A DNA stretch of 44,215 nt from CAWBRT01 sp050015355 (GTDB lineage: Bacteria > Acidobacteriota > Terriglobia > Terriglobales > Acidobacteriaceae): assembly GCA_050015355.1 (NCBI GenBank), contig JBEKBO010000074.1, positions 1 through 44,215 on the forward strand, written 5' to 3'. Made by a program: the position numbers and the translations under genes. Positions 39,206 through 44,215 of this stretch are shown piece after piece. Position 1 is the first letter of the stretch; each line of letters begins with the position of its first letter. The notes beneath the pieces are model-generated. The model was given only the letters and a program-made list of their open reading frames with translations, was not told the origin of the DNA and did not search any database.

Positions 39206-40490
39206 CTTGGGTTCACTGGCGATCTTGCGCGGGGCGGTGATCGATCCGTCGCAGAACCTGGAAGCGGAGCGCGACGTGCTGATCGAGAATGGCCGCATCG
39301 TCGAGCTGGCTGAGGCGGGAAAGCTGCGAGGCAAAGCCAGCGAAAGCATTGACGCCAAGGGGTTGATCGTCGCACCGGGATTCATCGATCCGCATGTTCA
39401 CTTGAGGGAGCCGGGACAGGCGCATAAGGAAACGATCGCCAGCGGCACGGCGGCGGCGGCGGCCGGCGGGTTTACTTCGGTCTGCGCCATGCCGAATACC
39501 ACGCCGGTGAACGACCTGCCGGCAATCACGCGCTGGATGCAAGACCCGGAGCGCGGTGCGTTGGTGAACGTGTTTCCCATCGCGGCGGCCACGCGCGGTA
39601 GCCAGGGGGAGAAGCTCACCAACTATGCCGAGCTGAAGCGCGCCGGCGCAGTCGCCGTGAGCGACGATGGCAGGCCGATTCTGAACGATGACCTCATGCG
39701 CAAGGCGCTGGAGACGGCGAAAAAGCTGGGGATTCCGGTCATCCAGCATGCCGAGGATACCCGCATCTCGAAAAACAATCCCATGCATGAGGGAGAGATT
39801 GCTTTTCGCCTGGGGCTGCGCGGCCAGCCGGCGGAGAGCGAATGGCGGCTGGTGGAGCGTGACGTGACGTTGGCGCGGCAGACGGAAGCTCACGTACACG
39901 TGGCGCACGTTTCGACGGCGATTACGCTTGAAGTAGTGCGCGAGGCGCGCCAGAGCGGCGTAAACGTCACCTGCGAGGTGACGCCGCATCATTTCAGTTT
40001 CACCGACGCGGAACTGCTCGGATACGATACGAATTTCAAGATGAATCCGCCGTTGCGCAGCGAAGCGGACCGGCAGGCGATGCTGCGCGGATTGCTGGAT
40101 GGAACCATCGACTGCATTGCCACCGACCATGCGCCGCACGCCCGCTTTGAGAAGTACGTCGAGTTTGACCGCGCCGCCTTCGGCATCACCGGACTGGAAA
40201 TCGCCTTCGGTGTGGCTTGCACAGTGCTTCACCAGCAAAACAAAATGCCGCTGTCGCAACTGGTCAGGCTGTTCTCGGTCAATCCGGCCAAAATCGTGAA
40301 GCTCGAAGGGCGCGGAACGCTGGCGCCCGGCGTGCACGGCGACGTAACGATCTTCGATCCCAAGAAGCGCTGGAAGTACGATCTGAGCAAGACACGCTCA
40401 AAATCGCAGAACGCGCCGTGGGACGGAACCAGCATGACCGGGCGCGTGATCTACACCGTCGTCGGCGGGCGAGTGGTGTACGGGCGGTAG
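39198..40490 (+). CDS. pyrC: Dihydroorotase
   Basis: A 430-residue class I dihydroorotase that closes carbamoyl aspartate to dihydroorotate. Metal site residues include His66 and His68 in GFIDPHVHLREPGQ. Further His are in VIQHAED and VAHVST-containing blocks, and the catalytic Asp is in DCIATDHAPHARFEK. The substrate Arg and Asn are in HLREP and MPNTTPV. Active class I enzymes usually carry a complete metal site, in contrast to PyrC-like pseudo-enzymes, and this one looks complete. The start overlaps pyrB by 8 bases, so translation is coupled. Confidence 0.95.
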   Translation: MSDLGSLAILRGAVIDPSQNLEAERDVLIENGRIVELAEAGKLRGKASESIDAKGLIVAPGFIDPHVHLREPGQAHKETIASGTAAAAAGGFTSVCAMPNTTPVNDLPAITRWMQDPERGALVNVFPIAAATRGSQGEKLTNYAELKRAGAVAVSDDGRPILNDDLMRKALETAKKLGIPVIQHAEDTRISKNNPMHEGEIAFRLGLRGQPAESEWRLVERDVTLARQTEAHVHVAHVSTAITLEVVREARQSGVNVTCEVTPHHFSFTDAELLGYDTNFKMNPPLRSEADRQAMLRGLLDGTIDCIATDHAPHARFEKYVEFDRAAFGITGLEIAFGVACTVLHQQNKMPLSQLVRLFSVNPAKIVKLEGRGTLAPGVHGDVTIFDPKKRWKYDLSKTRSKSQNAPWDGTSMTGRVIYTVVGGRVVYGR

Positions 40491-40604
40491 GAGATTGCGA
40501 CTCCGGCACCTCTGTTTTTTTCAGTACTAAGCCAACAATCAGTGCGCTAGAGTGATGTCTCAGCCATGCAGAACCTCGACCAAACTCTAGCCTCGGACGG
40601 GTGG

Positions 40605-40690
40605 CCCATTCTACGCCGCCTTTGCGTAGAGTGGGGCTGTTTTCCTTTGCATGACGAACTGCCCCACACTAGCAAAACAGCTAGTGTGGG
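40605..40690. repeat. Two family A hairpin repeats facing each other
   Basis: CCCACACTAGC (40663-40673) pairs with GCTAGTGTGGG (40680-40690), and is followed by CCACC. At 40605-40635 the reverse-oriented copy has CCCATTCTACGC pairing with GCGTAGAGTGGG with one wobble, and is preceded by GGGTGG, the complement of CCACCC. The pair lies between the ends of pyrC and kbl, which converge. Confidence 0.85.
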
Positions 40691-40733
40691 CCACCAAGGG
40701 CGGCACGCTGTCGCTAACATAAATTCTCACCAT

Positions 40734-41951
40734 CTAAGCGATAATCCCCATCCGCTTGCCCACGCGTTTGAGCACTTCGAGCGCCTGCGTGAGTTCGTCT
40801 GTGGTGTGCGCGGCGGTGACGATGGCGCGCACGCGCGCTTTGCCTTCGGGAACGGTCGGGAACGCCAGGCCGGTGCCCATGACGCCCTCCTCGAAAAGCG
40901 CCTTGGAGAACTCCATGGTGGCGCGGCCTTCGCCGATGATGATCGGCGTGATCGGGGTTTCCGAAGCCGGAGTATTCTTGCCGCCGATGTTGTAGCCGAG
41001 CAGGCTGAGTTCCTGCTTGAAGAAGCGCGTGTTCTGCCACAGTTTCTCGATGCGTTCGGGCTCCTGCTCGAGCACGTCGAAGGCGGCGATGCAGGTGGCG
41101 GCGACGGACGGCGGGTGCGAGGTGGAGAACAGAAACGGACGCGCGCGGTGATAGAGAAAGTCGATGAGGTCGCGCGCGCCGCAGACATAACCGCCGAGCG
41201 CCCCGATGGCTTTGGAGAGCGTGCCCACCTGCACGTCAACCCGTCCGTGCACCTGGAAGTGATCGACCGTGCCGCGACCGTTGCGTCCGAGCACGCCGGA
41301 AGCATGCGCGTCGTCGACCATCATGATGGCTCCATACTTCTCGGCGAGGTCGCACAGTCCGGGTAGCGGACCGATGTCGCCATCCATGGAGAAAACGCCG
41401 TCGGTGATGAGCAGCTTGTGGCCGGGCTGATCTTTCACGCTGGCCAATTGCTCCTCGGCGTGGGCGAGGTCCTTGTGCCGGAAGACCAAAATCTTGGCCC
41501 GCGACAGGCGTGCGCCGTCGATGATGCTGGCGTGATTCAACTCGTCGGAGATGATGAAATCATCCTTGCCCAAAATGGACGAGACCGTGCCCGCATTCGC
41601 CGTAAACCCGGACTGGAAGACCACGCAGGCTTCGACGTTCTTGAAACGCGCGATGCGTTCCTCCAGCTCCATGTGGATTCGCATGGTGCCGGCGATGGTG
41701 CGCACAGCTCCCGAGCCTACGCCGTACTTGCGCGTGGCTTCGAGCGCCGCCTCGCGCAACTTGGGGTGCGTGGTCAGGCCGAGGTAGTTGTTGGACGCAA
41801 GATTGATCACCTTGCGGCCGTCGAAATGGCACACAGGGGCCTGCTCGTCATCGAGTACGTGAAGGCGGAAATGAGTTCCCTTTTGTTTGAGCTGATTGAG
41901 TTCGTCGCTAAGATAAGAGAGCTGCGGACGCGTGCTCGTGGTGCTCGCCAT
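40734..41951 (-). CDS. kbl: Glycine C-acetyltransferase (2-amino-3-ketobutyrate CoA ligase)
   Basis: A 405-residue alpha-oxoamine synthase with PLP bound to Lys247 in VGTLSKAIGALGGYV. Other PLP contacts are His140 (LNHASIIDG), Asp213 and His216 (VDDAHASGVLG). N-terminal FRLHVLDDEQAPVCHFDGRK is characteristic of the Kbl branch. It joins glycine and acetyl-CoA to 2-amino-3-ketobutyrate, or the reverse in threonine breakdown. BioF (pimeloyl-CoA) is the main alternative; several bacterial members act on both. No tdh or bio gene is adjacent. ATG 41951 is preferred; the frame runs open to 41999. Confidence 0.88.
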   Translation of the reverse strand: MASTTSTRPQLSYLSDELNQLKQKGTHFRLHVLDDEQAPVCHFDGRKVINLASNNYLGLTTHPKLREAALEATRKYGVGSGAVRTIAGTMRIHMELEERIARFKNVEACVVFQSGFTANAGTVSSILGKDDFIISDELNHASIIDGARLSRAKILVFRHKDLAHAEEQLASVKDQPGHKLLITDGVFSMDGDIGPLPGLCDLAEKYGAIMMVDDAHASGVLGRNGRGTVDHFQVHGRVDVQVGTLSKAIGALGGYVCGARDLIDFLYHRARPFLFSTSHPPSVAATCIAAFDVLEQEPERIEKLWQNTRFFKQELSLLGYNIGGKNTPASETPITPIIIGEGRATMEFSKALFEEGVMGTGLAFPTVPEGKARVRAIVTAAHTTDELTQALEVLKRVGKRMGIIA

Positions 41952-42032
41952 CGTTGCCTCGCCTGGTCTTTGGTTTTCCAGCTTAATTCTAGTCCACAAG
42001 GCGAGACTAAGAGCAGCATTTGCTGGAGAACT

Positions 42033-42062
42033 CCCACATCTGCTAACTGCGGCAGATGTGGG
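42033..42062 (-). repeat. Family A hairpin repeat
   Basis: CCCACATCTGC (42033-42043) pairs with GCAGATGTGGG (42052-42062), followed by GCACCGTC. The stem shares its sequence with the repeat at 2810-2839, 39 kb away; the loop differs. Confidence 0.85.
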
Positions 42063-42126
42063 GCACCGTCAGGAGGGAGAGCAGAAGTGAGGGCCACCGC
42101 GGCGTACAGCTCACAAGCGGGAGCTG

Positions 42127-44079
42127 CTACTGAATGATTCTTTCATTGCCGACCCGGCGGGTCACGTGCTCGCGGTCGAAGTACTCAAGCAGGGGGATTG
42201 CGTACTTGCGGGTTACTCCGGTCATGTCCTTGAAGCGGGAGATGTCGATCTTTGGCGAGCTCTTTTTCATCTCCAGCAACTTCGCCTTGAGGTCTGCGAG
42301 CGCCTGGTGGTGGAAGACGAGATCTTCATTCACCTTGATGAGCGTGCGGTCGCGCAGCAGCAGAGTGACGATCTGCTGGGCGCGCGCGCGGTCGAGTTTG
42401 AGCGAGGCCAGCACATCCTTGAGGGCCGGAACTTCGAGTCCAGCCTTGAGGAACGCCGCTTCGATCTGCTTTTTCGATTCGGCCTCGTCGGACTGCATGG
42501 CCACGCCGCGCCCGGGAATGCGGATCAGCTCTTCCTGGAGCTCGATCCGGCGCTCCTGGACGAGCGACTCGACCACTCCGGTGAAGACAGGCGGCTCCAA
42601 GTCGAGCTGATCGCGCAGCTCCTGGCGATTCATTCCGGCGACCAGGCGATTTTTATCGTGGAACGATGTAAGCCGGTTCAGCAGCTCAGTGCGCGCGCCC
42701 TGGAAGCACTCGGAGGCGACGAGCGATTCACCGATTTGGACGACTTGCTTTGATCGCACCAGCGTTGCGACCACGGGTGCAAGCTGCGTAGCCAGCCAGC
42801 CGGTTTCGGCCACGGCATCGGAGAGCAACAAGCCGCGCGCCAGGCGTCGCACGATGCGGGCCGCGAGCAGTTCTTCCCGGGAAGCGCTTTGCAGCCGGCG
42901 CAAGAATGCGGCGTGGTCGGCGGTGCTGAGGCGGCGCGCCTGCGGGGCAGTGTCGAGCACGGAGCCTCCGGCGATGGTGATGACCGGGGAAAACTGCCGC
43001 AGGATGAAGCGGTCCGCTGGAAGCAGCGCCACCGCTTCGGCGAGCCACAGTTGAGCCAGCCCGCTTTCGCCGGGCCGGAGTTCCTTCTCTGCCCCAGCAC
43101 GCGGAACCCCGCGCGTGCCGGGGACCCCGGCTTGACCGATGAGCACGACCTCGGCGATGGTTTCGGCGGTGTAGGCGTGCAGGTGAACGCGGGCGCGGTC
43201 TTTGAGTGGTCGCGCCGAGCGGAGCAAGTCGATCTCGACATCCAGGCGCTTGCCGGCGCGGAAAAGCCCGGCTGGCACAAGCATCATGCCGCGCGCGAGT
43301 TCTTCGGGAGCGACCGCGGCGAGGTTCAACGCCGTGCGCTGTCCGGCGATGGCGTACTCGGCTGCCTGGTTGTGATTCTGGATTCCGCGCACCCGCACGC
43401 GGCGCGCGCCGGGCAGAACTTCGACCTCTTCATCCTTGCGGACGGTGCCTGAAATCAGCGTTCCAGTGGCGACCGTGCCAAATCCCTTGATGGTAAAGAC
43501 GCGATCGATGGGCAGGCGGAAGGCGGCTTGAGGATCGCGCGCCGGAGCGCCGTTGGCGACGCGCGCCAGTTCCTGCCGGAGTCGTTCGAGTCCGAGCCCG
43601 GTGGTGGCGCTGACAGGGACAATCGGCGCGGTGCCGGGATCGAGGAACGAATCGCGCAGGAACTCTTCCACTTCAAGGCGTACGACCTCGAGCGTGTCGG
43701 AATCGACGAGATCGGCTTTGGTCAGGACGGTCAGGCCGCGACGGATGTTGAGCATGCGGCAGATATCGAAGTGCTCGCGGGTCTGCGGCTTAATGGATTC
43801 GTCGGCGGCGACCACCAGGATGACCAGATCGATTCCGCCAACGCCGGCCAGCATGTTACGCACAAAGCGCTCGTGGCCGGGGACATCGACAAAACCGAGG
43901 CGCAGCCGGTCGCGGCCGTCGGGCGTGGGCAGCTCCAGATGGGCAAAGCCGATATCGATGGTGATGCCGCGGCGTTTCTCTTCTTCGAGGCGGTCAGGGT
44001 CGATGCCGGTGAGCGCGCGCACCAGCGTGCTCTTGCCATGATCGATGTGTCCGGCGGTGCCGACAGTGACGGATTTCAT
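42127..44079 (-). CDS. selB: Selenocysteine-specific elongation factor SelB
   Basis: A 650-residue protein. Residues 1-170 are the GTPase: GHIDHGKST (10-18), the switch II DVPGHERFV and TKADL. Two beta-barrel domains follow, FRLPIDRVFTIKGFGTVATG and later EVEVLPGARRVRVRGIQNHN. The C-terminal half is a series of winged helices ending in KDMTGVTRKYAIPLLEYFDR, which in SelB binds the selenocysteine insertion hairpin. SelB brings Sec-tRNA to UGA codons, so the cell should have selA, selC, selD and a selenoprotein; none is in the window. A family B repeat is read in frame near residues 319-330. Start ATG 44079 fits the family; earlier ATGs to 44127 do not, and there is no clear ribosome site. Confidence 0.93.
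   Translation of the reverse strand: MKSVTVGTAGHIDHGKSTLVRALTGIDPDRLEEEKRRGITIDIGFAHLELPTPDGRDRLRLGFVDVPGHERFVRNMLAGVGGIDLVILVVAADESIKPQTREHFDICRMLNIRRGLTVLTKADLVDSDTLEVVRLEVEEFLRDSFLDPGTAPIVPVSATTGLGLERLRQELARVANGAPARDPQAAFRLPIDRVFTIKGFGTVATGTLISGTVRKDEEVEVLPGARRVRVRGIQNHNQAAEYAIAGQRTALNLAAVAPEELARGMMLVPAGLFRAGKRLDVEIDLLRSARPLKDRARVHLHAYTAETIAEVVLIGQAGVPGTRGVPRAGAEKELRPGESGLAQLWLAEAVALLPADRFILRQFSPVITIAGGSVLDTAPQARRLSTADHAAFLRRLQSASREELLAARIVRRLARGLLLSDAVAETGWLATQLAPVVATLVRSKQVVQIGESLVASECFQGARTELLNRLTSFHDKNRLVAGMNRQELRDQLDLEPPVFTGVVESLVQERRIELQEELIRIPGRGVAMQSDEAESKKQIEAAFLKAGLEVPALKDVLASLKLDRARAQQIVTLLLRDRTLIKVNEDLVFHHQALADLKAKLLEMKKSSPKIDISRFKDMTGVTRKYAIPLLEYFDREHVTRRVGNERIIQ
43092..43130 (+). 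repeat. Family B hairpin repeat inside selB
   Basis: CCCC-A-GCACGCG (43092-43103) pairs with CGCGTGC-C-GGGG (43112-43123), followed by ACCCCGG, as in the intergenic copy at 20258. It is within the selB frame and reads as roughly GVPGTRGVPRAGAE between two barrel-domain strands, with no stop or frameshift. Confidence 0.8.
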
Positions 44080-44127
44080 AACAGGGTTCGCGGGTTCGCC
44101 CATCGATAAGAACGAAGGCATTGTCAA

Positions 44128-44215
44128 GCGACAGTTTTTTTAGGCGGTGCATAAGCACCGCTGGGGTCGAGCCAGAGTTACGGCTTGAGGACCAAGACTC
44201 TGGAACATCTCTCGC
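44128..44215. other. Upstream end of the window with one hairpin
   Basis: GCGGTGC (44144-44150) pairs with GCACCGC (44155-44161) around ATAA. A T-run precedes it on the plus strand, so neither direction gives a normal terminator. It would lie in the selB leader if transcription comes from outside the window. I see no tRNA. Confidence 0.4.

Noticed and set aside
39213..40337. Open frame of 374 residues antisense to pyrC, and a similar one at 29188-30306 antisense to the HlyD-like gene
   Set aside because: Both are shadows of well-supported genes and have Arg/His-rich sequence without recognisable motifs.
44143..44215. Possible tRNA (including tRNA-Sec) upstream of selB
   Set aside because: A T-arm-like GGCTCGACCCCAG occurs on the minus strand, but the anticodon stem, D-arm and acceptor cannot be placed at proper spacing, and there is no CCA end.
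1..44215. CRISPR arrays, insertion-sequence transposases, integrases or prophage genes
   Set aside because: I found no regularly spaced repeats and no frame with transposase, integrase or phage structural motifs. The repeats are all short and non-coding.

Overview
The window looks like a GC-rich chromosomal segment of an Acidobacteriota bacterium, most likely class Terriglobia. This is inferred from a fused AroD-AroE protein, GTP-type PEP carboxykinase remnants, a TonB C-terminal protein with a Gly-rich linker, and many short dispersed hairpin repeats in the gaps. It was not checked by any search. The content is mostly housekeeping genes on both strands. I see no prophage, transposase, CRISPR array, rRNA or convincing tRNA.

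Layout. 1-2700: the end of a TonB-like gene, a YtxH-like membrane protein, efp, acylphosphatase and apt. 2870-4360: a two-gene UxaA-type sugar-acid dehydratase. 4700-6000: small unknown genes and a broken GTP-PEP carboxykinase. 6040-8000: pgeF and an orphan GvpL/GvpF-type gas-vesicle protein, which ends at a clear terminator. 8640-11010: a GAF-GGEEF diguanylate cyclase translationally coupled to a glycosyltransferase-like protein. 11070-18000: aroDE with an unusual Lys/Ala/Pro tail, an exported protein, an AMMECR1 protein, pgsA, glutamate dehydrogenase and an MBL hydrolase. 18260-22750: a YjhG-type xylonate dehydratase, an exported FecR-like protein, sppA and an HU/IHF protein. 23220-26580: an SDR, an OsmC protein, an alpha/beta hydrolase and a small membrane protein. 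26840-30860: a TetR-HlyD-ABC ATPase-ABC permease operon with overlapping genes and a palindromic operator at the promoter. 31090-33960: an NtrC-type sigma-54 activator, a candidate small-RNA gene with its own promoter and terminator, and a DksA/TraR protein. 34310-36820: fabD, a TPR protein and a MerR regulator. 36930-37220: a very small transcription unit for a 20-residue Lys/Ala peptide. 37570-40490: pyrR-pyrB-pyrC. 40730-44080: kbl and selB.

Three things stand out. First, there is a complete transcription unit (promoter, folded leader, AGGAGG site, terminator) encoding only a 20-residue histone-tail-like peptide; the AroDE C-terminus carries a similar Lys/Ala/Pro sequence. Second, there is an unannotated candidate structured RNA between the NtrC-type activator and the DksA gene. 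Third, several families of short hairpins keep their ends but change both sides of the central stem together; one copy is read in frame inside selB. Other oddities are an EF-P with Asn at the tip that is usually Lys or Arg, a truncated PEP carboxykinase that keeps its start and ribosome site, and a MITE-like element nesting a second repeat.
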